Shown here: one piece after another, positions 18,688-27,012 of the stretch
Numbering within the stretch: the first letter of the stretch is position 1
How the letters are laid out: each line of letters opens with the position of its first letter
NCBI RefSeq assembly: GCF_000069785.1
Contig: NC_010529.1
Coordinates: forward strand, 372,001-436,000
DNA from: Cupriavidus taiwanensis LMG 19424
GTDB lineage: Bacteria; Pseudomonadota; Gammaproteobacteria; Burkholderiales; Burkholderiaceae
DNA: 64,000 bases
Direction: 5' to 3'
The notes under the pieces: model-generated
Seen by the model: the letters and a program-made list of their open reading frames with translations, nothing else
The model's database searches: none
What the model was told of the DNA's origin: nothing
Position numbers and translations under genes: made by a program

Positions 18688-20161
18688 CATTTCCTTATAC
18701 GGAAGTCATGACTCTTCCCTCAGTGTTTGAATAGTGAGCGCGGCGTCCATGGTTCGCTGCATGCCGATCCAGATCGTCTTGGCGCCGGGCTCGCCATCGT
18801 TCTTCCGCCCAAGGAACCCGCCCAGGGAAGCAACCAACCGAATCATCTGATTGAGTGTGACCGGTGTCTTCGGGCGAGCTTTCTTGGAGAGCACGTATGC
18901 CCCCCGAATCTCGTCGGCATCGAAGAACAGCGACGCATCCAGATCCGGACAGGTTCTGCCCAACCGCATCAGGCGGGCAATGCGCCATGCCACCACCATA
19001 TACAACGCCAAGGCCCGCTCCACACGATCCATGTGCGATAGCTGTAGCGCCTCGACCTTGCAGCCGGTCTTCAGGACATGGAAGAACATCTCGATCTCCC
19101 ACCTTGCCCGATACCATTCAACAAGTTTGTTGACCGCATCAGCGTCCTGCGCTTCTCGGTTCGTCACCAATCGCCAAACCACTGGCTTGACGCCTGCGGG
19201 CGCTTCGATCTCCCTTGCCGCCACACAGGTGAACTCCGCTCCGACCAGACCCGGCAGCTTCATACGCTGGGCGCGTAGTTCCTGTTTGACCTCGCGCGCC
19301 TTCTGGCCTGCTCGCCCTGGCAAGATAAAGGTGATTTCCCCGAGTACCGGGCTGGCGTCGACGCTATCCCACAACTTGCCGCCCTCGGCCAGGTTGCGGT
19401 TGTGTTGGCTGCGGATCAACCAGTCGGCCGGTTGGCCAAGTTCCTGGGCGCGCGCCATCAACTCGGCAATATCACCCTCGCGGTCTGTCACATACACCAG
19501 CCGTGTCTGCGGCAATAGCGCGGCTTGCTCCGCAACCCGTTCATATCCTTCAATCCAGCGTACGCTTTCCTTGATCCCGCCCCGGTTGCCATCGGCGTCC
19601 TTGGGCTCCCGAGCCCACATCCAGGCATCGATCACCCCCAGCGGCTCGCGGTCAGGCGTCACCGCGTAGGTCGGATGCAAAAACATGCCCCGCTGGGCTT
19701 CATAGGTCAACGGACCCAGCCCGTCGATCTCCTGGCCATTAAAGTTCAATTCGGTTGTATCAGCGATGCACAGCACCACCGGAAACTGCGCGGCCCTCGC
19801 TGCAGTGCGCTCCCAATGCGGCTGCATTACGTCCCGCCAATCGATCTGCTCATTGCCGAGAAACCGATATGCCGCGATGGTTTGCGACCAGTCATCGCAT
19901 GCGCCGGGGATGCTCGCCGTCGGCAGAGCCGCAAACCGCTTGAGCAGCTCCTTGGCGCGCCGATCCCGCCCCGGATCACCAAGATCCAGACTCTCGAATT
20001 CCTCGTCCACCCATGCCCCCGACTCGTTGCTCATTGCTGCGCGAAAATCCGAGAGTAAACGCGAGTCTGGCGAAGTTAACAACCCCCTTACCTCGAAATT
20101 CCCGGGACTTCAAGCTCCAAGCCTCGCCGCGGAGACGGTCCTACTTCCGTATAAGGGGATG
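18688..20161 (-). mobile_element. Tn5-like IS4-family element IS-N, copy 1
   Basis: 1474 bp with inverted repeats CATTTCCTTATACGGAAGT and CATCCCCTTATACGGAAGT. The same length and ends occur in copy 2 (60591-62064), in opposite orientation. Copy 2 has a 9-bp target duplication; copy 1 has unrelated flanks (CGTCTACCC and CCTCAAAAG), so a rearrangement has occurred here. Confidence 0.92.
18706..20034 (-). CDS. Tn5-like IS4-family transposase (copy 1)
   Basis: About 442 residues from ATG 20034; an in-frame TTG at 20082 adds 16. It shows the Tn5-type catalytic layout: CIADTTELNF, then YVTDREGDIAEL, and RWEIEMFFHVLKTGCKVEAL with the catalytic Glu, followed by a C-terminal dimerisation domain. Intact, it differs from copy 2 at one residue (Lys for Glu in AVNKLVEWY). 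Confidence 0.92.
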   Translation of the reverse strand: MSNESGAWVDEEFESLDLGDPGRDRRAKELLKRFAALPTASIPGACDDWSQTIAAYRFLGNEQIDWRDVMQPHWERTAARAAQFPVVLCIADTTELNFNGQEIDGLGPLTYEAQRGMFLHPTYAVTPDREPLGVIDAWMWAREPKDADGNRGGIKESVRWIEGYERVAEQAALLPQTRLVYVTDREGDIAELMARAQELGQPADWLIRSQHNRNLAEGGKLWDSVDASPVLGEITFILPGRAGQKAREVKQELRAQRMKLPGLVGAEFTCVAAREIEAPAGVKPVVWRLVTNREAQDADAVNKLVEWYRARWEIEMFFHVLKTGCKVEALQLSHMDRVERALALYMVVAWRIARLMRLGRTCPDLDASLFFDADEIRGAYVLSKKARPKTPVTLNQMIRLVASLGGFLGRKNDGEPGAKTIWIGMQRTMDAALTIQTLREES

Positions 20162-20196
20162 CCTCAAAAGACCGCTTTCTCTCTTTGGAGCACACT

Positions 20197-20709
20197 ATGA
20201 TCGAATCCCTTAAACAAAGCGGTACGAAACGCACATGGCGTCGCATTCGCGTGAGGGGCAGCTGGCTGCCAGACCATGCCTTTGTGTGGGCGTATTGGAA
20301 CGGCACCATGTGGAACGGCTTTACTGTCCCGATGTTTACCAGCCAGGACGCCAGCAATCTCTGTGCGGTGATGCCGAGCCTCGTGTACGTTGAGGCTCGC
20401 CAAGTCTTTGCTTTTCCTTTGCTGTGCCGTCTTCGCTTGCTGCGCCGCCCAGCCGACCTCGCCGAATACCTGTCGGGGTTTCGAAGCGCTGTGGCTGGAT
20501 ATTGCCGGAACTGTCACGGTCGTCCGGGTCCGCCCAGTCACGATTGCGGAGAGCGGCGGCATGATGTCCGCGAAAGGCCAACACCATTTGTCAAAGCTAA
20601 ATTGAAATCTATGGTCAGCCCGATCTTTGCAAGGTTGAGGTCGATGATCTGTGGCTTGCCTAAATCTATCCAGAGTCTGCTTGGAGATTGCTCTCCCGCT
20701 CCACGATGA
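20197..20709 (+). CDS. Hypothetical protein, possibly truncated
   Basis: The start has a TTGGAG just upstream. The first 70 or so residues look protein-like (RTWRRIRVRGSWLPDHAFVW, AYWNGTMWNGFTVPMFTSQD), a small Trp-rich domain I cannot name. After about residue 75 the composition changes, and near 20588-20608 the frame runs through GTCAAAGCTAAATTGAAAT, which recurs at 21808 as an IS-end repeat, so the native 3' end has probably been lost. Confidence 0.4.
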   Translation: MIESLKQSGTKRTWRRIRVRGSWLPDHAFVWAYWNGTMWNGFTVPMFTSQDASNLCAVMPSLVYVEARQVFAFPLLCRLRLLRRPADLAEYLSGFRSAVAGYCRNCHGRPGPPSHDCGERRHDVRERPTPFVKAKLKSMVSPIFARLRSMICGLPKSIQSLLGDCSPAPR

Positions 20710-20871
20710 AAGTCGCGCCCGGTAGTATTAAAAATGTCCGCACTTTGTGGTAGCTATACAATTTGTCAGGGTGTCCACCGGGCCACTGGGCCGTTGGGTC
20801 ATCAATGTCAACGTCGCAAAGCCTGAATTAACAAATAATCCTGCGCGGTCAGCCCACCTTCAGCTCGCCGC

Positions 20872-21316
20872 GGCCACGGGGATTTGGTAATCACTGCGGC
20901 GGTACAGCAACGCCCACGCTATGCTTGCAAGCTTATTGGCCAAGGCACACGCGACGACGTTTGGATGGCGCCGTACGAGCATCTTCCGAAGCCAATCCCC
21001 AAGCCCATCCGTTCGTCGATGAAGACGTGTCATTACAGAGCATGCGCATTGAATCAGCAGGCAACGTATGCTTTTGTCGCCTCGCTTACTGATACCGAGC
21101 AGAGCCGGGCGACCGCCAGTACTGTATTGCCGCGGCACTAGCCTTATCGATGCGGCAATGTCACGCCCGGAGCGAGAATTCTTTGCATCCCCCAGTTCAG
21201 CGGCCAACAAGCTGTCGGTAATGGCTCCAATGCCCGGGATGGCAAGCAGGCGCAGAGCGTTGTCGTCTTCCTTAAGCTGCTGCGACAGTTCCGCTTGACC
21301 TGGTCGTCAAGGCACT
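20872..21316 (-). pseudogene. IS110-family transposase, C-terminal fragment
   Basis: It encodes the IS110 C-terminal region: LAAELGDAKNSRSGRDIAAS, then LLGISKRGDKSIRCLLIQCA and a terminal DYQIPVAAAS. It is a different IS110 from the one at 6336. It is fused at about 21316 to an ISNCY N-terminal fragment and has a frame change near the junction. Confidence 0.82.
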
Positions 21317-21696
21317 TGAGCGGGACCCAGAAACCAGCGTCGATCATGATCCGGCGCACCGTCTCGGTGGCCAGGTCGATGCCATGGCGCTCGCGCAGCT
21401 TCTCGGCGGCGAGCGTCGGGCCGAAGTCGGCGTAGCTGCCGCGAATCAGGCCGCGCACGCGGGACTCCAGCCCCGACGGCAGCTGGCGGTTGCTGTCACG
21501 GCCGCGCTTACGCGAGCCCAGGCCACTCGGACCATCCTCGCGGTAGCGCAGCACCAGCCGTTCCACCTGGCGCCGCGACAAGCCGAGCTTCTCGGCGGCG
21601 CGCCAGACCGCCAGGCCATGGTCGACCACGGCCTGAATCACCTTGAGCCGATCGAGTTCGCGCATCGTCGTCGTGATGGTCTCGGGCTTGCGCATC
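21317..21696 (-). pseudogene. ISNCY-family transposase, N-terminal fragment
   Basis: It encodes MRELDRLKVIQAVVDHGLAV with the helix-turn-helix LSRRQVERLVLRYREDGPSG and the ADFGPTLAAEKLRERHGI segment also seen in the full copy at 21964. It breaks off at GFWVPLK, where the IS110 fragment begins. Its left terminal sequence extends to about 21800. Confidence 0.82.
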
Positions 21697-21807
21697 GCGG
21701 CCTCCAGTCTCGGACAGACGGAAAGCCGCCAGCATGCCAGCCTGGGCAAGGGGGTACGTCATTTCTATTTGGCTCAAATGCGACATTACTATTTGGGGCC
21801 AACACGT

Positions 21808-23339
21808 GCTGTCAAAGCTAAATTGAAATGTCCGGTCTCTGGCTAAGTTGAAATGTCCGGTTGATCGGCTATTGGGGTGAGCGTAGGGCGGTAGTGCTGT
21901 CCTGACGTGACTGAGTCCAAGCCGTGCTGCCTGAGCCCTGTTGAACTGCCAGCGCAAGCTGAATCAGTTTTCCGTTCCGTTAAGCGGCCACGGCTGCTCC
22001 TGCAGCCTTTGCAACGCTTCCAACATATCGTTCTGGCCGAGCGACCGCTGCGATTTCTTGCCGGGCGGCCGTCCACGCTTGCGCGGAACCCCCTCCGTGC
22101 CAGGCACAGAGAGCGAACGCGTGTTATCGCGCTTCTCCTGCACGTATTGCGCCAACTGCAGCACATGTCCCAGGCGCTTGTTGTCCACGATCGCGCCCTG
22201 GTCCACTTCCGACAGCCGGTCATAGGTGGTGTAGGGCAGGGCGGCGCCATTAGCCCGCGGCTCGATCCTGCCATCTGGGTAGTGATAGACGTCGATGTAG
22301 CAGCCAGCCAGCTTGCGATGCTCCGGCGGGTCCGCCAGCAGGTAGAGCATCTTGTCGTACTGGATCGTCAGGCTCTTGGACACGCAGCGTGGCTCGCGCC
22401 ACGCGAAGATCAGATCCAGATTCTCGTCCGGTCGCAGCGGTCGATGGGCGTTGTGGTTGTTGCGCGGCACCTTGGCAAAGCGCGCGTTGTAGTCGGCGAT
22501 GAACTCCGCCATGAAGCCATTGGCCGCCTCCATGGTGCTGATGCCACGCAGGCGCAGCTCCTTGACCAGCCGGTCCTGCAAGGTCAGGTGTGTCCGTTCC
22601 ACGCGGCCTTTTGCCTGGCTGCTGTTGGCGCAGATGCCTTCGATGTTCAGTTCGAACAAGGCCCGCGCAAACTGCGTATGGCCGTCGCCGCTAGTTGCTC
22701 CTTGCTTGTTGACCCGGAAAACGCTGGCCTTGTCACTGTAAAACGCCACCGGCTTGCCGTGGCGCTCCAGGTAGGCGCGGGTCGCCGCGAAGTACGTGAA
22801 CGTGGCCTCCGAATGGGTAAAGCGCAGCTCCATGATCCGGCTGGTGGCGTCGTCGACATAAACGAGCAGCGTGCAGGCAGGCGCGCGTTCCTCAAACCAG
22901 CGGTGATCGCAGCCATCAATCTGAATCAGTTCGCCATAGCAGGCGCGCCGATTACGAGGCTGATAGACCTTGAGCGGGCGCTGTTTGCGCGGTACCCACA
23001 GGCCGGCAACCATCATCAGCCGCCGGACCGTTTCCTTCGCCAGAGTGAGCCCGTGTGCTTCGCGCAGCTTCTCGGCCGCCAGGGTCGGGCCGAAGTCGGC
23101 ATAGTGTTCCCGGATCAGGCCGAGCGCTGCGGCTTCGCGCTCGCCAGACAGACGGTTGTTGCTGGGTCGGCCGCGCTTGCGCGAGACCAGCCCGGCTGGG
23201 CCTTCCAGCCGGTAGCGCTCCAGTAACCGCCGCAGCTGCCGGTCAGTGATCTCCAATCGTTCGGCGGCCACGCCAGGCCGCAACTGACCATCCATGACCG
23301 CCTGGACGGTCTTGAGCCTGTCAATCTCGCGCATGCTTA
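21808..23339 (-). mobile_element. ISNCY-family element (5' end replaced by IS5)
   Basis: The downstream end carries two tandem TTGAAATGTCCGGT-type repeats at about 21822-21860. The upstream end stops at the transposase start codon, where the GAGACCGTTTC end of an IS5-family element begins, so its own right terminus is missing. Confidence 0.7.
21964..23334 (-). CDS. ISNCY-family transposase
   Basis: About 456 residues. An N-terminal HTH region (MREIDRLKTVQAVMDGQL, ITDRQLRRLLERYRLEGP) is followed by an rve-type core: IQIDGCDHRWFEERAPACTL, YVDDATSRIMELRF, SDKASVFRVN and SSQAKGRVERTH. A basic C-terminal RKRGRPPGKKSQRS is present. The frame is intact, but its own promoter side was cut away by the neighbouring IS5-family element. 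Confidence 0.88.
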   Translation of the reverse strand: MREIDRLKTVQAVMDGQLRPGVAAERLEITDRQLRRLLERYRLEGPAGLVSRKRGRPSNNRLSGEREAAALGLIREHYADFGPTLAAEKLREAHGLTLAKETVRRLMMVAGLWVPRKQRPLKVYQPRNRRACYGELIQIDGCDHRWFEERAPACTLLVYVDDATSRIMELRFTHSEATFTYFAATRAYLERHGKPVAFYSDKASVFRVNKQGATSGDGHTQFARALFELNIEGICANSSQAKGRVERTHLTLQDRLVKELRLRGISTMEAANGFMAEFIADYNARFAKVPRNNHNAHRPLRPDENLDLIFAWREPRCVSKSLTIQYDKMLYLLADPPEHRKLAGCYIDVYHYPDGRIEPRANGAALPYTTYDRLSEVDQGAIVDNKRLGHVLQLAQYVQEKRDNTRSLSVPGTEGVPRKRGRPPGKKSQRSLGQNDMLEALQRLQEQPWPLNGTEN

Positions 23340-24196
23340 GAGACCGTTTCAAAAAGACCCCGAGGGGGCTGTTAACCTTTTCGGCAAGCTGTTAACCTTG
23401 GCCATCTGAACGATGGGAACCGAGGGGATGAGCGCGCCGATCATCGATGACGAGCTGTGGGCACTGATCGAACCTTTGCTGCCGCCGCCGAAGCCGCGAC
23501 GCAAGAAATATCCAGGCCGCCTTCCGGTTTCGGATCGAGCTGCGCTGAACGGCATCTTGTTCGTGTTCAAGACCAGCATACGCTGGTGCGACCTGTCGAC
23601 CAAGTTGGGATTCGGTTCGGGTCCGACCTGCTGGAGGCGCTTGCGCGACTGGCAGAAGGCTGGCGTGTGGAAGCGATTGCACGAACTATTGCTGGCGAAG
23701 CTTCGCGAGGCCCACGAACTCGATTTCTCACGAGTAGCCGTCGATTCATCGTCGGTGCGAGCCGTTGGGGCGGGCGAAAAACTGGCCCGAACCCCACGGA
23801 TCGCTCGCGACCAGGTTCCAAGCACCACATCCTCGTCGATGCAAATGGCGTCCCAATCAGCGCAATCCTGACCGGGGCGAATCGCAACGACGTCACCCAA
23901 TTGCTGCCGCTCGTCGACGCGATCCCGCCCATTCGCGGCGTGCGCGGCCGACCGCTTCAGAAGCCAAAAGTCATCTACGCAGACCGAGGCTATGACTCCG
24001 AGCCACATCGTCAGCGGCTTCGCGAGCGCGGCATCAAGCCGGTGCTTGCCAAACGCCGGACTGAGCACGGTAGTGGTCTGGGCAAGTTCCGCTGGGTTGT
24101 CGAACGTACCCAAGCGTGGCTTCACAACTTTCGTCGTCTTCGCATTCGCTTCGAACGTCGAGCTGACATTCATGAAGCGCTCCTCAAGTTCGGCTG
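23340..24196 (+). mobile_element. IS5-family (IS427-type) element, right end lost
   Basis: The left end GAGACCGTTTCAAAAAG begins at 23340. The transposase is in two frames (orfA 23431-23871, orfB about 23760-24196). orfB stops at IHEALLKFG instead of continuing into the usual ALICWR-type tail, and no right inverted repeat follows, so the 3' end was deleted where the phenol-hydroxylase-like fragment begins. Confidence 0.82.
23431..24196 (+). pseudogene. IS427-type transposase, frameshift type, truncated
   Basis: orfA encodes MSAPIIDDELWALIEPLLPP through RVAVDSSSVRAVGAGEK. orfB continues with KTGPNPTDRSRPGSKHH, VIYADRGYDSEPH and FRWVVERTQAWLHNFRRL. The frames meet at a GAAAAAC run, matching the programmed frameshift of IS427-type elements, so the shift itself is not decay. 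The missing C-terminus is. Confidence 0.8.
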
Positions 24197-24315
24197 AATT
24201 CGATGCACCTGGTATTTCCAGTAGGCGTCCATGGTTGGGCCGAATGAGTCTTTCCCCTTGTCCCAGTGGTGGATTTTGATGCCTTCGTAGGTGTCGTAGG
24301 GAAATCCACAAGGAA
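24197..24315 (-). pseudogene. Phenol-hydroxylase large-subunit (DmpN-like) fragment
   Basis: In the minus frame this reads FPYDTYEGIKIHHWDKGKDS, FGPTMDAYWKYQ, which closely follows the N-terminal FPYDxYEGIKIHDWDKW and LTMDAYWKYQ of the multicomponent phenol hydroxylase P3/DmpN subunit. Only 30 or so codons are clear. It is cut by the IS5-family element on one side and loses similarity towards 24330 on the other. It points away from the toluene monooxygenase operon. It is evidence that a phenol hydroxylase locus was once here or was recombined in. Confidence 0.68.
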
Positions 24316-24427
24316 CTGGCACCTTGTTGCGACGCCCAGATCCGGGCCTCGAAATCCAATGGAGTACCCGCCATTCCTTACGCTCCCACTGCTTTGCAGT
24401 GCAGCATGACTATATCGCCATGCCCGC

Positions 24428-24443
24428 TGGCATTACATTTGCA
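24428..24443 (+). promoter_or_regulatory. Sigma-54 (-24/-12) promoter of the tmo operon
   Basis: TGGCAT-N5-TTGCA, with GG at 24429-24430 and GC at 24441-24442 separated by exactly 10 bp, matching the sigma-54 consensus. The start would be near 24454, leaving a leader of about 75 nt to tmoA. Toluene monooxygenase operons such as tbu and tou are driven by sigma-54 with an NtrC-type activator (TbuT/TouR). No activator gene is in the window and no clear upstream activator palindrome is seen before the dmpN fragment. Confidence 0.75.
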
Positions 24444-24529
24444 CAAGGGAATGCGCTCCGGATCTGCGGCCTTTCGCAACCGGGACTGCAAAGCAAGAAG
24501 GACATGACATCCACCAAGGAGAATATCCC

Positions 24530-26035
24530 ATGGCGCTTTTGGAACGCGCAGCGTGGTACGACATTGCCCGCACAACGAACTGGACGCCGACGTACGTCGC
24601 CGAGTCCGACCTTTTCCCGGAGGTCATGGCAGGGGCACAGGGCGTGCCCATGGAAGTCTGGGAAACCTATGACGAGCCCTACAAGACATCGTATCCAGAA
24701 TATGTCCGCATTCAGCGCGACAAGGACGCTGGCGCCTACTCCGTGAAGGCCGCGCTGGAGCGCAGCCGCATGTTCGAGAACGCCGATCCCGGCTGGCTGT
24801 CTATCCTGAAGGCACATTACGGCGCCATCGCGCTCGGCGAATACGCAGCGATGAGCGCCGAGGCACGAATGGCCCGCTTCGGCCGCGCGCCAGGGATGCG
24901 CAACATGGCGACGTTTGGCATGCTTGACGAGAACCGTCACGGGCAATTGCAACTCTACTTTCCGCACGACTACTGCCCAAAGGATCGTCAGTTTGACTGG
25001 GCGCACAAGGCCTATCACACCAACGAATGGGCCGCGATCGCTGCCCGCAGTACCTTCGACGACCTATTCATGTCGCGCAGCGCGATCGAGATCGCCGTGA
25101 TGCTTACGTTTGCCTTCGAAACCGGTTTCACCAACATGCAGTTCCTCGGGCTGGCGGCCGATGCGGCGGAAGCCGGCGACTTTACGTTCGCCAGCCTCAT
25201 TTCAAGCATCCAGACGGACGAGTCACGGCACGCGCAGATCGGCGGCCCGGCACTGCAGATCCTGCTGGCCAACGGGCGCAAGGAGCAGGCGCAGCAGCTC
25301 GTGGACGTGGCCATTGCACGCGCATGGCGCCTGTTCTCCCTGCTGACCGGCACGTCGATGGACTACGCTACGCCGCTGCAGCATCGCAAGGAGTCATTCA
25401 AGGCGTTCGTGACGGAATGGATCGTCGGCCAGTTCGAGCGCACCCTGATAGACCTCGGTCTCGACCTGCCCTGGTACTGGGACCAGATGATCAATGAGTT
25501 CGACTACCAGCACCATGCTTACCAGCTGAGCATCTGGTTCTGGAGGCCAACCATCTGGTGGAATCCGGCCGCCGGCATGACGCCGGACTGCCGTGATTGG
25601 CTCGAAGAAAAGTATTCCGGCTGGAATGACACGTTTGGCAAGGCCTGGGACGTCATCATCGACAACCTGCTCGCGGGCAGGAAGGAGCTCACCGTCCCCG
25701 AGACGTTGCCCATTGTGTGCAACATGAGCCAGTTGCCAATCTGCGCGGTGCCGGGCAGTGGCTGGAACGTCAGGGATTATCCGCTCGAGTACAACGGCCG
25801 CACGTACCACTTCAATTCCGAGATCGACCGTTGGGTTTTCCAACAGGACCCCGTGCGTTACCGCGACCACCTGACCCTGGTCGACCGTTTCCTCGCCGGG
25901 CACATCCAGCCGCCCGACCTGGGGGGGGCACTCCTGTACATGAACCTCGCCCCCGGCGAGATTGGCGACGACGCACACCATTGCGCATGGGTGGCGGCAT
26001 ACCGCCGCCAGCGCGAACAGAACAAGACCGCCTGA
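24530..26035 (+). CDS. tmoA: Toluene monooxygenase hydroxylase alpha subunit
   Basis: The di-iron catalytic subunit of a four-component aromatic monooxygenase, which inserts oxygen into toluene, benzene and relatives. At 501 residues it matches the TmoA/TbuA1 length. All six carboxylate and His iron ligands are at canonical positions: Glu104 (GEYAAM), Glu134 and His137 (DENRH), Glu197 (FETGF), Glu231 and His234 (DESRH). The proton-relay Thr201 and pocket residues Ile100, Gly103, Ala107, Phe176 and Phe205 are present, so the site looks functional and T4MO-like. AAGGAG lies 8 nt before the ATG. It is the first gene of tmoABCDE behind a sigma-54 promoter. Which ring position it attacks cannot be settled here. 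Confidence 0.96.
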   Translation: MALLERAAWYDIARTTNWTPTYVAESDLFPEVMAGAQGVPMEVWETYDEPYKTSYPEYVRIQRDKDAGAYSVKAALERSRMFENADPGWLSILKAHYGAIALGEYAAMSAEARMARFGRAPGMRNMATFGMLDENRHGQLQLYFPHDYCPKDRQFDWAHKAYHTNEWAAIAARSTFDDLFMSRSAIEIAVMLTFAFETGFTNMQFLGLAADAAEAGDFTFASLISSIQTDESRHAQIGGPALQILLANGRKEQAQQLVDVAIARAWRLFSLLTGTSMDYATPLQHRKESFKAFVTEWIVGQFERTLIDLGLDLPWYWDQMINEFDYQHHAYQLSIWFWRPTIWWNPAAGMTPDCRDWLEEKYSGWNDTFGKAWDVIIDNLLAGRKELTVPETLPIVCNMSQLPICAVPGSGWNVRDYPLEYNGRTYHFNSEIDRWVFQQDPVRYRDHLTLVDRFLAGHIQPPDLGGALLYMNLAPGEIGDDAHHCAWVAAYRRQREQNKTA

Positions 26036-26059
26036 TGCGGCCATCAGATGGATAATGAC

Positions 26060-26320
26060 ATGGCACTGTTTCCAGTGATTTCGAATTTTCAATACGACTT
26101 CGTGCTGCAGCTCGTCGCCGTCGATACGGAGAACTCGATGGACGAGGTAGCGGCGGCCGCCGCGCACCATTCAGTCGGCCGTCGCGTAGCGCCTCAGCCC
26201 GGCAAGGTCTTGCGGGTGCGGCGCCAGGGGAGCGACCATTTCTATCCCCGCGACGCCCGGCTCGGCGACACCGATATCAAGCCGATGGAGTCACTCGAAT
26301 TCATTTTTTGCGATGCATAA
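26060..26320 (+). CDS. tmoB: Toluene monooxygenase hydroxylase gamma subunit
   Basis: The small structural subunit of the (alpha-beta-gamma)2 hydroxylase, about 86 residues from ATG 26060. That start is chosen because the sequence then aligns with the TmoB start (MALFPVISNFQYDF against MSAFPVHAAFEKDF); an ATG at 26048 adds four residues. The conserved RRVAP and FYPRD features are present. It lies 24 bp after tmoA, and its end overlaps tmoC by 8 nt, the usual tight packing. Confidence 0.92.
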   Translation: MALFPVISNFQYDFVLQLVAVDTENSMDEVAAAAAHHSVGRRVAPQPGKVLRVRRQGSDHFYPRDARLGDTDIKPMESLEFIFCDA

Positions 26321-26663
26321 GGACACCAAAAATTTCCAGACAGTCTCCACACTCGACGAGCTGTGGGAAGGCGACATGGCCGAGGTCGTGGTGGACAGCC
26401 ACGTCATCGTACTTGTCCGCCCACGAAGCGGCACGCCACGCGCATTCCAAGGCATCTGCCCGCACCAGGACATTCCGCTCGTAGAGGGAAATTTCGACGG
26501 GCGCGTACTGATGTGCCGGGCCCACCAGTGGACATTCGACGCCAACACAGGCAGGGGCATCAACCCCAGTGGATCCCGTCTCGCAGAGTATGCCATCAGG
26601 GTAGATGGTGACGACATACTTATCGCTGTCGAAGGCGTCGAACCACTGTTCGCCAATTGCTGA
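26313..26663 (+). CDS. tmoC: Rieske-type ferredoxin of toluene monooxygenase
   Basis: A 116-residue soluble [2Fe-2S] Rieske protein that carries electrons from the reductase to the hydroxylase. The ligands are complete: Cys49-Pro-His51 and Cys68-x-x-His71 (ICPHQD, then LMCRAHQW). The GRGINPSGSRLAEY segment is typical of TmoC. It overlaps tmoB. Since tmoF is decayed, this ferredoxin would need a surrogate reductase. Confidence 0.94.
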   Translation: MHKDTKNFQTVSTLDELWEGDMAEVVVDSHVIVLVRPRSGTPRAFQGICPHQDIPLVEGNFDGRVLMCRAHQWTFDANTGRGINPSGSRLAEYAIRVDGDDILIAVEGVEPLFANC

Positions 26664-26682
26664 TATTGCAAAGGAATCGATC

Positions 26683-27000
26683 ATGAGCAGGGATCACAAC
26701 ACCGCCGAGGCGTACCGAAATAACCGCGTCGGCCCCGTGCTTCGCGCCAGCAGCATCACGTCCGGCGTCATCGAGGCCGCGCGGGAAGACAATCCGGGTA
26801 AGGAGATCCGTGTCGACGACAAGCTCGCATACGTGCGCATCGACACCGACGGCGAACTGATCCTGCGCCGAGCTACGCTGGAGGATACGCTGGGCCGCCC
26901 GTTCAGGATGTCCGAGCTGGAGGTCAACCTCAGCTCGTTCGCGGGCCGCATCGAGACCACGGACGACTACGTCCTCTTCTATTACAAAAAGACGCTGTAA
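26683..27000 (+). CDS. tmoD: Toluene monooxygenase effector protein
   Basis: The cofactorless regulatory (MmoB-like) protein that binds the hydroxylase and couples electron transfer to oxygenation. It has 105 residues from ATG 26683, preceded by AAAGGA; longer frames upstream read through tmoC. Conserved elements are VGPVLRAS, DNPGKEIRVDDKLAYVRI, LGRPFRMSELEVNLSSFAG and FYYKKTL, collinear with TmoD. Confidence 0.94.
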   Translation: MSRDHNTAEAYRNNRVGPVLRASSITSGVIEAAREDNPGKEIRVDDKLAYVRIDTDGELILRRATLEDTLGRPFRMSELEVNLSSFAGRIETTDDYVLFYYKKTL

Positions 27001-27012
27001 CCGGAGACGAGC

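Noticed and set aside
24317..24331. Second sigma-54-like site TGGCAC...TTGC upstream of tmoA
   Set aside because: The GG to GC spacing is 9 rather than 10 bp, which sigma-54 tolerates poorly, and it lies in the dmpN fragment. The site at 24428 fits exactly.
23349..24374. 341-codon minus frame across the IS5 element and the dmpN fragment
   Set aside because: It is antisense to a recognisable transposase for most of its length, and its other part is the wrong frame for the DmpN-like fragment.
25394..26170. 258-codon minus frame opposite tmoA and tmoB
   Set aside because: It is a shadow of two well-supported genes; GC-rich coding sequence often leaves the antisense frame open.
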